In this document: positions 1 through 9,852 of the stretch, one piece after another
How the letters are laid out: each line of letters begins with the position of its first letter
How positions within the stretch are numbered: position 1 is the first letter of the stretch
Assembly (NCBI RefSeq): GCF_023698535.1
Contig: NZ_JALJCL010000009.1
Span: 1 to 64,000 of the forward strand
Origin: Halorientalis regularis
GTDB lineage: Archaea > Halobacteriota > Halobacteria > Halobacteriales > Haloarculaceae
DNA: 64,000 bases
Direction of reading: 5' to 3'
Made by a program: the position numbers and the translations under genes
The notes under the pieces: model-generated
The model's database searches: none
What the model was told of the DNA's origin: nothing
Seen by the model: the letters and a program-made list of their open reading frames with translations, nothing else

Positions 1-539
1 TCGGACTCCACGTCCCGCTTGCAGTGGACGTGAAGCACCCAGTCGCCGTCGTGATAGTGCAGTTCCGCACCCGTTGTTTCATACTTGTCTGAAAAGAGGT
101 ACTCCGAGTGCGGCGTGTCGCTATCCTCGTCGGGCAGTACGTAATCGGCTTCGATGCGACCGTCTGTGGTAGCGAGGCTCACGTAGTCGTCGTGGAACGT
201 CGCGGTGCGGTGGTCGTAGACGACGTGTGAGCTGGTGAACATGGGTTTGGACGCTTTCTTGCCTTGCTTCCAGCGTTCAACGACGCTCTTACAGGCTTCA
301 GCGGCCTTGTTCCGAGCGGCTTGCACCAGTCCACCGTTGAAGCCGTCCGTGGCTTCTCGCACATCGTCGTAGGTCTCGTCATCCAGCGTGGTCTTGCTGG
401 TGGTGACGTACTCGCCTTGGAAAGCGTGGTCTACGACGTACTGAGCGCACCAGAGGAAGGTGTCTACGGTGTCTTCGAGGAGTGCGGCGTCGTCACTGTC
501 TACATCGAGCGCAACGGGGACAGTACGCCGCACCTCCAT
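1..539 (-). CDS. tnpB: TnpB-family RNA-guided nuclease of an IS200/IS605-type element, N-terminal part (runs off window)
   Basis: The minus frame opens with ATG at 539 and stays open to the window edge, giving about 179 residues. The start [12 protein letters not shown] and the stretch [13 protein letters not shown] are typical of the N-terminal half of haloarchaeal TnpB (OrfB) proteins. TnpB is known as an RNA-guided DNA nuclease that keeps IS200/IS605 elements in place. The RuvC and zinc-ribbon parts lie outside the window, so activity cannot be judged. A perfect hairpin at 628-645 upstream looks like the left end of the element, and no tnpA is seen on this side. No premature stop occurs in the visible part. 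Confidence 0.8.
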   Translation of the reverse strand, partial: MEVRRTVPVALDVDSDDAALLEDTVDTFLWCAQYVVDHAFQGEYVTTSKTTLDDETYDDVREATDGFNGGLVQAARNKAAEACKSVVERWKQGKKASKPMFTSSHVVYDHRTATFHDDYVSLATTDGRIEADYVLPDEDSDTPHSEYLFSDKYETTGAELHYHDGDWVLHVHCKRDVES

Positions 540-627
540 ATCTTATATGTAGCACGGGTAATTCTTAAACATTTGGGAGTCGGCCTGCTACTGGAGCGTG
601 GTTTGATTCCCAGTTGTCGGCTTCATT

Positions 628-645
628 CCACGGCTAAAGCCGTGG
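628..645 (-). repeat. Subterminal hairpin at left end of the first tnpB element
   Basis: CCACGGCT and AGCCGTGG form an 8-bp perfect stem with a 2-nt loop. Closely similar hairpins flank the other tnpB elements at 4753-4774 and 6750-6769. IS200/IS605 transposases recognise such imperfect palindromes near the element ends. Confidence 0.7.
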
Positions 646-1473
646 GTTTTCGCCTCGTGTTTTCTATAATGCTGAGTCGCCGTCATTGTGCCCCCATGTC
701 GCTCTCTCGTCGCCCTTTTCGATACCGTACCGTGGTTGTCGCGCCACTTAGCAGAGAGTGTGCCGCAGTGGGCTCCTCTGAGATCGGGCTGGCATGACGA
801 CAGCGCCACTGCGTAACCAACACGACCACTGACGACGACCCGTCTGATGGGTCCCAGAGTGACGCCGATGGCTGGCAGACGCGCCGGCTCTTCGAGACGC
901 CCGGTGATACCCGGAATAGTGGCTGCGCGTGTGGGCGACGTAGATCTACACGGAGTGGAGACGCAGCTGGTGCAAGCGTATACGCGAGCGTTCGAACCTA
1001 CAATGTGGTATGTTTACACAGGCCGATAGGAACGGGACGCCGAGGCCTCACCGGCACAGGCCAACTGCCTGCAAGCGCGAGGCACAATTAGAGCCAAGTC
1101 GCAAGTGCAACAGGTCCACACCGGTATATATCCACGCACAGGCAGGTGCCAACGCTTATCAGCATCAACTACATTGACTTAGATGGCCAACCTGAGGGTC
1201 GACAGCAGTGTCGGCCCTGTTCTGTCTTTCCTCTTGCTGAGCGCCAGCACTCGCGACAGGCGTGTCCAGCTACACGCGATCGCCACGAGTCGCTGTACTC
1301 GCGTACTGGGTCGGAATTGTCATTCCTGTCCACGCACCGCACTCACGGTTCGGCCTGTCCGCCCAGCAACAGCTCTGTCAGGTGTGCCTACGCCCACTGC
1401 CAGCGCCTCCGACAGCCTCAGCTGCCGCTACTGATGTAGTACGTCGGAGCAGTCGCTCGTGGGCAAGCGATCG
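646..1473. other. Gene-free stretch downstream of the S-layer gene
   Basis: Only short overlapping frames occur here, and none has a recognisable motif, a ribosome-binding site or consistent codon use. A weak TATA-like run (gtatatat) lies near 1123. I see no RNA gene or repeat beyond the element end at 628-645. Confidence 0.4.
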
Positions 1474-1509
1474 AAAAAAAGCGTCAGTTAGGGCCGGAAG
1501 GAGTTCCGG
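1474..1509 (-). terminator. Likely transcription terminator of the S-layer gene
   Basis: Read on the minus strand just after the S-layer stop codon, a perfect 6-bp stem (CCGGAA/TTCCGG, 4-nt loop, 1494-1509) is followed 14 bases on by seven T residues (1480-1474). Archaeal termination depends mainly on the T tract; the stem may stabilise the 3' end of an abundant mRNA. Confidence 0.6.
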
Positions 1510-1512
1510 TAG

Positions 1513-4437
1513 TTAGTCGCGGCGGCGGACTGCCAGCAGCGCAGCGGCGACCAGCGCGACAAGGGCGAGGGCGGCCGTGAAGCCGGGCCCGTCTGCGGTG
1601 GTCGTCTGCTCTTCGGTGTCCGCAGGCGCGTCCGTGGTTTCCACGGGTTCTTCCGTGGTGTCCATCGGCTCTTCCATGGTGTCGGTCGGCTCAGGCTCCG
1701 GCTCCGGCTCCGGCGTTGCCGTCTCGGTCGGCTCCGGTTCCGGTTCCGGTTCCGGTTCCATGAGTTGGTCGCCAGTCACCTGGAAGCTGCGGATGTCGGA
1801 GTTGTCACCGACACTCGCTTCGACCGTGTAGTTGCCCGGTTCGACACCTTCAGTGGGGATCTCGACGCTCCACTGGCCATCAGTACCCCACACGTCCGTC
1901 GACTCGATGTCGAAGGAACTCGAGCTGGGGCCTTCGATGACTTCCACCGTGATGGTGTTGTCGTCAGGCTGGCGGTTGGTCACACCCGAGACCGTCATCG
2001 TGTCGTTGGTCTCGACCGTGAACGCCTGCCCGGCTTCACCGGTCACGGAGTCAACGCTCACGCGGCCTTCCGTGAAGCGGAACTGGAAGACCTCGGAGAT
2101 GTCGTCGCTGCCAGTGTCCTCAACAGTCTCACTGGCGACCGTGTCAATAACCTGCTGCTGGGTGAGCGACTGCGCGTTCAGCCCCTCTGCAAATGCGGGG
2201 AAACTGTTACGCGGGAATTCGCCGTCACCAGCCTGGCCGTCACGACCCGAGGAGAACACGGACATGACGACGTTGCCCTGGCTCAGTTCAGTGTCGACCT
2301 CATCGACTTCGGACAGCCCAAACTGACCCATGTCGATACCGGCGAAGCCAAGCTCGTCATAGATGTTGCCGCCGACATAGACACTCTCAGAGTCGAACGT
2401 ACCGTCCGAATCGACACTGACAGTGGTCCGGTCGTAGGTGCCGCGCGGGCCGTAGAAGCTCACGCTGACAGAGTCTTGACCAGGTGCGGTCCCGTTGATC
2501 GTGATGCCGGTCCCAGCGTCTTCCGTCGCAACCTGGCCGTTGATGACGCTGACGTAGTCAACCGTCAGTTCAGTATCCGTCACGCGCAGTGAGGACTGCT
2601 GGCCAACGGCGCTACTAACCTCAGAGGAAGTCAGCGTCGCGTCAGCCGTTCCGTCATCGTCCGTGTCGACATCCTCGTCGTTGGCGTCCACCGCAGCGAT
2701 CCGGTAGGTGCCGGGGATGCTGAGGACATCAGCGCCGTTGACACTGCTGAGGACGACATCTTCTTCCTCAAAGGTGTCGTCACCGTCAACGTTGTAGGTG
2801 TCCAGATACTCGAAGTCACCTTCGTCGCGAGCGTAGAGTGCGACCTCTTCGATACCCGGAGCGGTCGACCCATTGACAGTGACTTCAGAGCCAACGACGT
2901 AGGTCCCCTGCGGGTTGTCCAGGGTCACAGACCCTTCGTTAACCTCGAAGGAATCATCGTCGATTTCGTTCTGCTCTGCGACATCGATCGTACTCAGGTC
3001 GTCGCCGCTGTTGGCGACACCTGCGGCGTACACCGTGATATCGACGTCGGTCGTATCGAGTTCAGACGTGCTGATACTACCGACACCGACACCGTCGTCA
3101 ATCTCGACCAGCGCGACGGCCTGCTCGTCGTCGGACGTACCGGTGTCAAGCGTGTCGCCGACGTTCCGGAAGACACTCGCGGCGTCGCCAGTGATGTCGC
3201 CGCCCTCGATGGCGACAAGGTGGGTCTCACCTTCGGCGGAGTTGCCGATCTCGAACTGGACGTTCTCACCGCGGGTGACGGAGTCGGCCTGTGCTTCGAT
3301 GGAGGCTTCCTCGCCAGTCGTGACGTCGAACGTCACACTCTGGGTAGCCTCACCGAAGTCAAGGTCTTCGTCACCTTCGACAGTCACGGTGTATTCCTCG
3401 TTGTCGAGGGCGTCCTCATCCAGTGAGAAGGTGAGTTCACCGTTATTCGAACGAACCGGATCGTTCGCAGGGTTTTCCAGCACTTCGTCGGTCACTTCCA
3501 GACCCGAGGAGTCCTCAACAGTAACATCTAGACGCTCAGCATTCTGGAAGTTATATTCGGCGTCGATTGTCAGTTCGGTCTGATCGTCGACGTTGACCGC
3601 ACCACCAGCGATGTCATCACCGTTCTGGTTGGTGACTTCAAGAGTCGTGACGCGCGGAGTCTGAACAGTGACCGTGTCACCGCCGGTTCCGATCTGGTAA
3701 CTACCGGTCGGCTGATCGGTGGGGACAGGGAACACCAACGGCTCGCCTTCAGCACTACCGCCAGTCCGTTCGTAGGAGCTAACAGTGTTGGAGGCGAACT
3801 GGATGTCTTCCTCGCCCTGGAAGATGGTCTGGCCGTTGTCACCGATGGTCCCGCTGCTGTCAGCAATATCGTAGGTACCAGGACCAGCACCACGGTCGAT
3901 GTTCGGACCCTGAATGTCGAGCGTCAGGGTTCTCGAGATGTCCGATACGCCTGCGTCATTGTAGTCAACACCAACTGACACAGAGGTCGGACTTGACGGC
4001 GAGGGGAAATCAACCGTGATCTGACCACTGATGACCAGATTATGGGTTTGAGTGTTTGTGCTATCCCCAGGGCTCAGACTAACCGTCAGCGTGGAGGTGC
4101 CCACACCGGTCACGGAGTCTGGGGTGATCGTTTCTCCAGATGTGGCGTTGACAATGTTGACCGTATTGGGGCCAGCATTGTCGAAGATTGCACTTCCGGG
4201 TAGTGAAACCTTGAAAGTGTCAGTCGCGCCATCAGTCTGGACACTGTCTGCATTTAGTTGATAGTCATGCGTTACAGTCGCATCCGAGTTAACGTTCGTT
4301 GGGTTGAGCGAAAACGAACTACTCGAATTCGCTGCCGCAGTCGCTGTCCCAGCGAACGCGACGGTCCCAGCGAAGACGCTGGTTACCATCAGCGCAGTCA
4401 GGAACAGACTGCGAAGCTTCGTTTTTGTGCTTGTCAT
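1513..4437 (-). CDS. csg: S-layer glycoprotein (major cell surface glycoprotein) with PGF-CTERM anchor
   Basis: This 974-residue secreted protein should form the surface lattice of the cell. The N-terminus (MTSTKTKLRSLFLTALMV, then AGTATAA) is the conserved signal peptide of haloarchaeal surface glycoproteins. The body is acidic, beta-rich and carries Asn-Xaa-Ser/Thr sites. Residues about 890-945 are a Glu-Pro and Thr-rich spacer, typical of the O-glycosylated membrane-proximal stalk. The C-terminus is a PGF-CTERM signal: the PGF motif, a hydrophobic helix, then RRRD. Archaeosortase ArtA is known to process such ends before lipid anchoring. Length and layout match known csg genes. The gene is monocistronic, with a hairpin and T tract after the stop. 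A tnpB element sits only 306 bp upstream, so its distal promoter region may have been altered. Sugar-nucleotide genes near 49-59 kb may supply its glycans (inference). Confidence 0.93.
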   Translation of the reverse strand: MTSTKTKLRSLFLTALMVTSVFAGTVAFAGTATAAANSSSSFSLNPTNVNSDATVTHDYQLNADSVQTDGATDTFKVSLPGSAIFDNAGPNTVNIVNATSGETITPDSVTGVGTSTLTVSLSPGDSTNTQTHNLVISGQITVDFPSPSSPTSVSVGVDYNDAGVSDISRTLTLDIQGPNIDRGAGPGTYDIADSSGTIGDNGQTIFQGEEDIQFASNTVSSYERTGGSAEGEPLVFPVPTDQPTGSYQIGTGGDTVTVQTPRVTTLEVTNQNGDDIAGGAVNVDDQTELTIDAEYNFQNAERLDVTVEDSSGLEVTDEVLENPANDPVRSNNGELTFSLDEDALDNEEYTVTVEGDEDLDFGEATQSVTFDVTTGEEASIEAQADSVTRGENVQFEIGNSAEGETHLVAIEGGDITGDAASVFRNVGDTLDTGTSDDEQAVALVEIDDGVGVGSISTSELDTTDVDITVYAAGVANSGDDLSTIDVAEQNEIDDDSFEVNEGSVTLDNPQGTYVVGSEVTVNGSTAPGIEEVALYARDEGDFEYLDTYNVDGDDTFEEEDVVLSSVNGADVLSIPGTYRIAAVDANDEDVDTDDDGTADATLTSSEVSSAVGQQSSLRVTDTELTVDYVSVINGQVATEDAGTGITINGTAPGQDSVSVSFYGPRGTYDRTTVSVDSDGTFDSESVYVGGNIYDELGFAGIDMGQFGLSEVDEVDTELSQGNVVMSVFSSGRDGQAGDGEFPRNSFPAFAEGLNAQSLTQQQVIDTVASETVEDTGSDDISEVFQFRFTEGRVSVDSVTGEAGQAFTVETNDTMTVSGVTNRQPDDNTITVEVIEGPSSSSFDIESTDVWGTDGQWSVEIPTEGVEPGNYTVEASVGDNSDIRSFQVTGDQLMEPEPEPEPEPTETATPEPEPEPEPTDTMEEPMDTTEEPVETTDAPADTEEQTTTADGPGFTAALALVALVAAALLAVRRRD

Positions 4438-4463
4438 AATTTATGTTGTGTTGCGTTTCGGGC

Positions 4464-4529
4464 GGTGTCACCGACTTTCTGCCCCGAGTCCACGATTGGA
4501 CACGAGTTCTATACTCGTTGGTGTCACCG
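4464..4529 (-). promoter_or_regulatory. Repeated GGTGTCACCG boxes upstream of the S-layer gene
   Basis: The decamer GGTGTCACCG occurs at 4464-4473 and again at 4520-4529, 56 bp apart, 27 to 92 bp upstream of the csg start codon. The near-palindromic form could be a protein-binding site or an RNA structure in the leader. A TATA-like AGTATTTACC lies further upstream near 4570. The role is inferred from position only. Confidence 0.35.
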
Positions 4530-4819
4530 GTGGGTAGGGGTACAGTCGTGTCAAACGCCGGGTGTGGTAAATACTTTGTGTGTTAGACGGGCGTGTGAGA
4601 GCCTCTCGAAAGGATCCAGGTAATCGGCTAGTCCTGTCGTGCGCGCGTGTGAAGTGTTAGGGAGCTGAGCTGCTTTCGGAATGCCTCAATATCCTGTATC
4701 ATCGAAAGGAATGGTACTGGCAAGCGGTGATTCTCAATCTGCATTGACCTCCTCCACGGCCTAAACGCCGTGGAATCCCGCCATGGGATTTCGGGCCAGG
4801 CTACTGGCCCTTCGAGGTT

Positions 4820-6139
4820 TCAAGACGTATGCGTTCCACTCGTCGCCGGGCGGGTTTCGCCCTCGGAGTGGCTGTCTTGTGGCCCGGTCAAAGAGGTCGT
4901 TCGAAAGGCGCTGCGCGCCTTTCGTGATGATGAGAGAGCTCCGCTCTCTCGAACCACCCCATCCGTAGCCGAGTCATCGCCAGCCGTCTTCTGAGCGGAA
5001 TCCTGATCGGTTTGGGGCTGGCTCTCTCCGCTACGGTGGCGGTCTGCGATGTTGAGCGCGGCATTTAGGTCCGCCTGATACTCTCCGACCCAACACTCGT
5101 CGTTCGTGCATCGGAACGTCGCCTGCTGTGGCCGTGTCCCTGTCTCGCCACAGACGTGGCACTCTCTGGACGTGTTCCGGGGATTCACCGTTGCGACGGG
5201 AATCCCGGCTTCTTCGGCCTTGTACCGGATTTGTGCGTGGAGTTTGGCGAACGCCCACCCGTGCAGTCGGCGGTTCATGAACGCGTCGTAGTCCAAGTTC
5301 TCGCGGATGTACCGGAGATTCTCCAGTACCAGCACGGGATTATCGACCTGTTGAGCGCGTTCGGCCACCTGCCGCGAGACACGGTAGATGATGTGGTCGA
5401 TGCGCTCCCAGAGACTGTCACCGTACTCCTCCGCAATCCGTTCGCTCTCGCGCCGCTGGAGGCGGTGGGTGGCCGAGAAGTACGTCTTGCGGAGGTGCCG
5501 TACCTGCGATGCCTCGTCGCTGTAGATGTCGGGAGCGGTCGGGGTGCCGCGCTCGTCACGGTGACACACCGTAGCCAAGGCAGCATCCCCGATGTCCACC
5601 CCGACCGGCGTCCGGTCTGTAGGGTCGGACGCCGACCGCTTCTCGAGATCGCGGGTCGCGGTGACGTGCAGATACCACTTGCCGTCGCGTTCCAGTAGCC
5701 GACACTCACCCATCTCGGCGTCACCCGCGTGCAACGCTTCCAGCCACGGGCGTTGCTCGGGGTTTACGCCGGTGGGGATCCAGAGGTGGTAATCGTCGTG
5801 GTGCGGGATTTTGACGTACCACTCGTAGTGGTTCTGCGGTTGGTGGTCGAGCTGGACGCCCTCGTTGGTGAACTTCACAGGGTGGTCGTTGTGAAGTTCG
5901 TCGGTGTTGTAGCTGCCGCCACAGAGCTGTGGAACGTACTACTTGAGGGCGTTTTTCGCGTACCCGGAGAGTTCGTACTCGACCACCACGTCGTTGGCGG
6001 CGGACTGCGTGGTGCAGTCCGCGTCGAAGGCGGCCTGAAGCGCCTGCTGGTAGGCGTCTCTCGTCTCGCGGAGCTTGCGCTCCTTGTGCGTATTGGGGTT
6101 GACGAGGTGCAACTCCAACGTTTTGGTGAGTTCAAGCAT
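4820..6139 (-). pseudogene. tnpB: tnpB interrupted by an amber codon
   Basis: The frame from ATG 6139 to 4820 would encode 439 residues but has a TAG at 5941-5939, after SGYAKNALK. The sister gene at 14278-15588 reads CAG (Gln) at this position, so one C-to-T change explains the break. The downstream part is intact. It has RuvC-I GVDIGDAAL with Asp, RuvC-II VLENLRYI with Glu, a four-Cys zinc ribbon (CHVCG and its partner pair), and the final Asp in EYQADLNAALN. Re-initiation at an internal ATG (5878) could give a 352-residue protein lacking the N-terminal domain. The start overlaps tnpA by 8 bp, so the genes are translationally coupled. Confidence 0.85.
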
Positions 6140-6518
6140 ATTCCTCTTGGTTCTGGATGTACTGTTCGACGGTTTCTTGCGAGACGTGTGCCGCCGTGCT
6201 CGCGTAATAGCCGCGTGCCCACTGGATTTTCTCGCCGTCGTGGTCGGCGTGACGGTGGTTGTATTTCCGCGAACTGATGCCCTTGAACCAGTTGGCGAGC
6301 AGGGCAGGACTGTGCTTTGGCGGGCTGCTCACGAACAGGTGAACGTGGTCCGGCTGGATGGCGAGGTCTTGGGTGTCAAGTCCTTTGTCGTCGGCTATCT
6401 CGTGGATGATGGATTCCACACGGTCTGCGACCTCTCCCGCGAGTACCGATTGCCGGTACTTCGGTATCCACACTATGTGGTAATTGAGGTTGTAGGTCGC
6501 GTGGCGTGTGGTCTTCAT
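6132..6518 (-). CDS. tnpA: IS200/IS605-family Y1 transposase TnpA
   Basis: This 128-residue protein belongs to the HUH single-strand transposases, which cut and join element ends through a catalytic tyrosine. It starts KTTRHATYNLNYHIVW and carries the HUH metal site in PDHVHLFVSSPP (His-hydrophobic-His variant). The catalytic Tyr is probably in KIQWARGYYAST near residue 100. Length equals the usual 125-150 residues, and no frame break is seen, so it is probably active. It overlaps the following tnpB by 8 bp. The hairpins at 4753-4774 and 6624-6645 are its likely substrates. It may also act on other elements in the window with similar ends. Confidence 0.92.
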   Translation of the reverse strand: MKTTRHATYNLNYHIVWIPKYRQSVLAGEVADRVESIIHEIADDKGLDTQDLAIQPDHVHLFVSSPPKHSPALLANWFKGISSRKYNHRHADHDGEKIQWARGYYASTAAHVSQETVEQYIQNQEEYA

Positions 6519-6740
6519 CCGTACTGCACACTATGTATCTCGGTGGACAAATATCTCGGGTAGACGGTGGGAAATCCGGGGCTGCAACAGAACGGTGGAT
6601 TGGCACACTATGGTGCCCGCTTAACCCCCGCCTGAAGGCAGGGGTATGCGCTCGCTGTCTTTATGACCGTCACACAGAATGAGTTAATCACCCCACTGCG
6701 CACAACCAGAGATGGCTGTAGAATACTTATAGGCGGAACA

Positions 6741-8189
6741 GGCGCAATACCACGGCCTTCAGGCCGTGGATACGCGCCGTCACTCTACCACGCAGACTAC
6801 CAGTTACACCACGGCTGGATATTCCACAGTGCTTAAACAAATCGACTTCATAACAACATATAGCGGATGCCAACAACACGCCGCACATACGTTTGCCGCA
6901 TCCAAAACCACTCGCAAGTGGCTGGTGCGCTGGACAGACACGGCTGGTCGGCATCCAAACTCTGGAACGTCGCCAACTACTACGCCCGTCAGCAGTGGGA
7001 TGAAACCGGGAAAATCCCCGATGAAGGCGAACTCAAACGCGAACTGAAAACCCACCCGAAATACAAAGGACTGCATAGCCAGTCCAGTCAGAAAGTTCTC
7101 GAAGAGTTTTCTGAAGCGTTCAGTTCGTGGTTCGGCTCCGATGACAACCGGGACAACCCACCGGGATACCGTAAAACCAACTACTACGATAGTGACGGCA
7201 ACAGAGTCCACGAAGAACATCCGCGCTCGACGGTGACGTGGAAGAAAAAAGGTATTCGCCACGACACAAAACACGCCAGAATCCGTCTGAGCAAAGGCAA
7301 GAACCACAAAGACGGACGCGATTTCATCCTCTGCGAATACGAGACGCCGCCTGCTGTTGAACTGGAGAATATCCAATAGGTTCGTGCTGTCTACAACAGC
7401 GCCAAGAGTCGCTGGGAGTTGCACGTCGTCTGTGAGACCGAGATCGCCGCAGAGTTACCCGGCGAGAACACAGCTGGCGTCGATTTGGGCATCTGCAACC
7501 CCGCCGCCGTCGCCTTCTCCAACGACGCGTTGCTGTATCCGGGGAACACGTTGCGTGAAGACAAGCACTACTTCCAGCAAGAAGAGTACCAGACGGAGGG
7601 TGATCACGGCCCCAGTCAGAAAGCGCAGTGGGCGCGTGAAAAGCTGTCGCGGCGGAAAGACCACTTCCTGCACGCCCTCTCGAAAGACATCGTTGAACGG
7701 TGTGTCGAGCACAACGTCGGAACACTCGTTGTAGGCGACCCAAGCGGAGTAGACGAAGACAACTGGGGTAGACACGGCAACAAACGCCTCGATAATTGGG
7801 CGTACAAGCGGTTGATGAACATGTTGGACTACAAAGCTCGTGAGCGCGGTATCGAGGTAGAGATGCCGGATGAACGCGGGACATCATCCGCGTGTAGCGT
7901 ATGCGGGCACGAGGATGACGACAATCGTGTTGAGCGTGGATTGTGGAAATGTGACCGGTGCGGAGTGGTCGCGCATGGCGACGTGAACGGAGCCGACAAC
8001 ATCAGGCAAAAAACGCTAAGCGTGACTCCCCCACTCAGGGATAGCGATAACGGCTGTTTGGCCCAGCCTCGTGTCATCCACTTCAGCCGGACTCGCGGAT
8101 TCCAACCGCGAGCACCCGCCGGGTGACGCGCAAACCCTGATATCCCAACACTCGGGATTCCCCCGCGTTCACGCGGGGGAGGAGGTCAA
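6741..8189 (+). mobile_element. tnpB-only IS200/IS605-family element
   Basis: The left end carries a perfect 9-bp hairpin (CCACGGCCT/AGGCCGTGG, 6750-6769). The right end has the hairpin CCCCCGCGT/ACGCGGGGG (8160-8179) and finishes GGAGGTCAA at 8189, as in the elements at 4744 and 14203. There is no tnpA, so mobilisation would need a transposase in trans. The left boundary is approximate. Confidence 0.7.
6867..8126 (+). pseudogene. tnpB: tnpB interrupted by an amber codon (variant RuvC subgroup)
   Basis: ATG 6867 opens a 419-codon frame with a TAG at 7377-7379 after VELENIQ. The homologue at 35170-36423 has a Gln codon there (VEDVQQVRIV), so one C-to-T change explains it. The second part has RuvC-I GVDLGICNPAAV, zinc-ribbon pairs CSVCG and CDRCG, and a last Asp in HGDVNGADN. 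The RuvC-II position reads VVGDPSGV rather than the usual Glu-Asp/Asn. An acidic residue just before the zinc ribbon (MPDERGTS) may take over, as reported for Fanzor-like and some TnpB clades. As it stands, full-length protein needs stop readthrough. Confidence 0.82.
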
Positions 8190-8278
8190 GAGTTCCTGCA
8201 CACTCTGCTGGCGACAGATCACAAACATCGATGTTAGCGCCGCAATTTTTTTATCGCTATCATCGGAGGGATAATTGT

Positions 8279-8944
8279 ATGCAGCGACGTGCCCTCCTCG
8301 GAGCTCTCGTAGCTGCCCTCGGCTTGGCTGGCTGCTCGGGACGATCCACCGAAGGTCAACAAACTCGCCGCCAAACCGTACCAGAAGAGTCGAATTCAAG
8401 CCCTCATCAAACATCGAACACGGATACACCCCGCGAGTCACCAACGCAAATGCGCACATCGGAGACACCGACAACGAACACCAGCACACAAACTGAGACC
8501 GTGACAAGGACACGGACGCCTCACTCAGACCCGGTCAATCTCAGAATCGGTTACGAGGCTCATTTTCGTGATCATTTCGGTGGTGAGGCAGCACCGTCAG
8601 GAAAGCAATGGCTGATTATACGATACAAAGCGTATAATTCCGGCAGTAGTGGCGCTTCACTCGCACCAGCAGACTTTCACTGGATAGGAGATAATGAAAC
8701 CGTTGATACACCAACGGGACCGGTACCGTATACGTTTCTTGGTCGAAGATCGTATACTACCTCAGACGCGATCTACCCAGATCAGTCGGTAATTCGTAGT
8801 ATGACGTTTGCAGTTCCCCAATCAGCTACGAGTCAGCGACTTGACCTTGATTATGCACCACCAGCGACTATTGAAATGTATCCAACAAACTTACCAGACC
8901 AACGGAATTGTCAACTTGAGGAGTTTGACTGTAAGGGGCTTTGA
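8279..8944 (+). CDS. Secreted lipoprotein, Thr/Ser-rich linker and DUF4352-like beta domain
   Basis: The start at ATG 8279 is chosen because a good ribosome-binding site (ggagg, 8266-8270) precedes it and it begins MQRRALLGALVAALGLAGC, a lipoprotein signal with the lipobox LAGC. Cys20 would be lipidated. Residues 25-85 are a low-complexity Thr/Ser/Gln tether. The remaining 140 residues form a beta-rich domain whose pattern (conserved WLIIRYKAYNSG, DFHWIGDNE) resembles the telokin-like DUF4352 fold of cell-surface proteins. No catalytic motif is visible. It is a single gene right after the tnpB element's end. The function is unknown. Confidence 0.8.
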   Translation: MQRRALLGALVAALGLAGCSGRSTEGQQTRRQTVPEESNSSPHQTSNTDTPRESPTQMRTSETPTTNTSTQTETVTRTRTPHSDPVNLRIGYEAHFRDHFGGEAAPSGKQWLIIRYKAYNSGSSGASLAPADFHWIGDNETVDTPTGPVPYTFLGRRSYTTSDAIYPDQSVIRSMTFAVPQSATSQRLDLDYAPPATIEMYPTNLPDQRNCQLEEFDCKGL

Positions 8945-9121
8945 GGAAAGCACAACACTCTCCTATCGAAGGAGTGTTCGATATCGCGGTTCAAGCTATT
9001 CAAAGGAGGACAATATTCAGTAGTAAAGGATTTGATCACGCATCAGTAAGTGTCTTCCAACGGGTTAATTGGAACCTCACGGATTGTTTCCATGTCCTGA
9101 AACACACATGATAAATAAACA

Positions 9122-9820
9122 ATGAAGCGGCGCGAATATCTGCTCACCGCCAGTATAGCTATCGGTTCCGGTGGCTGTATGGAACACGATCCTGTTGCAA
9201 CCCTTCATCCCCAGTCAAATACCGGTGCTGGGCCGACATATGCAAGCCTCGGAACTGAACGTCTGATTACTGCTGGATCACTCATTGGTGAAGTACCGTG
9301 GGCATACATAACAGTCTCAAATAATACCGATTTTGACCAAGGACAACTAGAACTTAGCATAAGCTTCTACGATAGTACCAACTCACTGCTTCAACAGCGC
9401 TCGCATTCGATCGCCATATTTCCAACAACAACAACTTGGACAATATACGACCCAGTTACAACCACCAACAGAGACACCGTAGCATCCGTTGAGGCTCGTA
9501 TCAAACAAGCTGAAACTAATTTAAATATCACCACCCCAGACACTATCCAGGTTGAACAATCTGCGCTAACAGCCGATTCCGGAACAGGTGTTACCGTTAC
9601 TGGCACAATCTCAACAGGAGACTACAGTGGTCAGCTCCAACTGATCGGCTTGGTCTATGATGCAGAGGACCGATTTAGAGGAACAGTTACGACGACATCC
9701 AATCGATTAGATGCCAACGAACAGTGGAACTTCAGCGCATCAAACCCCTCAATACGGACACCGTCGGACCAACCAGATCCAAACAGATGCGAACTACGAA
9801 TAGATAGTATAACAAATTGA
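9122..9820 (+). CDS. Secreted lipoprotein with FxLYD-like repeats
   Basis: The 232-residue protein begins MKRREYLLTASIAIGSGGC, a twin-basic lipoprotein signal with a GSGGC lipobox. Two segments follow the FxLYD pattern: ISFYDSTNSLL near residue 84 and LVYDAEDRFRGTV near residue 178, each followed by a polar stretch and a beta strand. FxLYD domains occur in surface lipoproteins and have no known catalytic role. Low GC and many Thr/Asn codons set it apart from the GC-rich half of the window. A tnpB element was inserted 28 bp after its stop codon. The function is unknown. Confidence 0.78.
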   Translation: MKRREYLLTASIAIGSGGCMEHDPVATLHPQSNTGAGPTYASLGTERLITAGSLIGEVPWAYITVSNNTDFDQGQLELSISFYDSTNSLLQQRSHSIAIFPTTTTWTIYDPVTTTNRDTVASVEARIKQAETNLNITTPDTIQVEQSALTADSGTGVTVTGTISTGDYSGQLQLIGLVYDAEDRFRGTVTTTSNRLDANEQWNFSASNPSIRTPSDQPDPNRCELRIDSITN

Positions 9821-9852
9821 GTACTTTTTGCAGGTGCAATCGAAGAGGTGAA

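Larger units (their letters stand above)
4744..6653 (-). mobile_element. IS200/IS605-family element with tnpA and broken tnpB
   Basis: The element reads on the minus strand. The right end has a hairpin (TCCACGGC/GCCGTGGA, 4753-4774) and finishes in TCAA at 4747-4744. The left end has a hairpin at 6624-6645 preceded by GAGCGCATACC. The related element at 14203-15791 has the same end layout, which supports both boundaries; the left one is uncertain by a few bases. It is the only element here with a Y1 transposase gene, so it may have mobilised the tnpA-less relatives in trans. It lies 306 bp upstream of the S-layer start. Confidence 0.8.

Noticed and set aside
847-1516. Short plus-strand frames downstream of the S-layer gene as genes
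   Set aside because: Three overlapping frames of 60-97 codons share the same DNA, none has a motif or a proper start region, and composition is Arg/Ser/Thr-rich noise.
1577-2592. Plus-strand frames with Ser/Gly-rich repeats
   Set aside because: They are the complement of the Glu-Pro and Thr-rich stalk of the S-layer gene.
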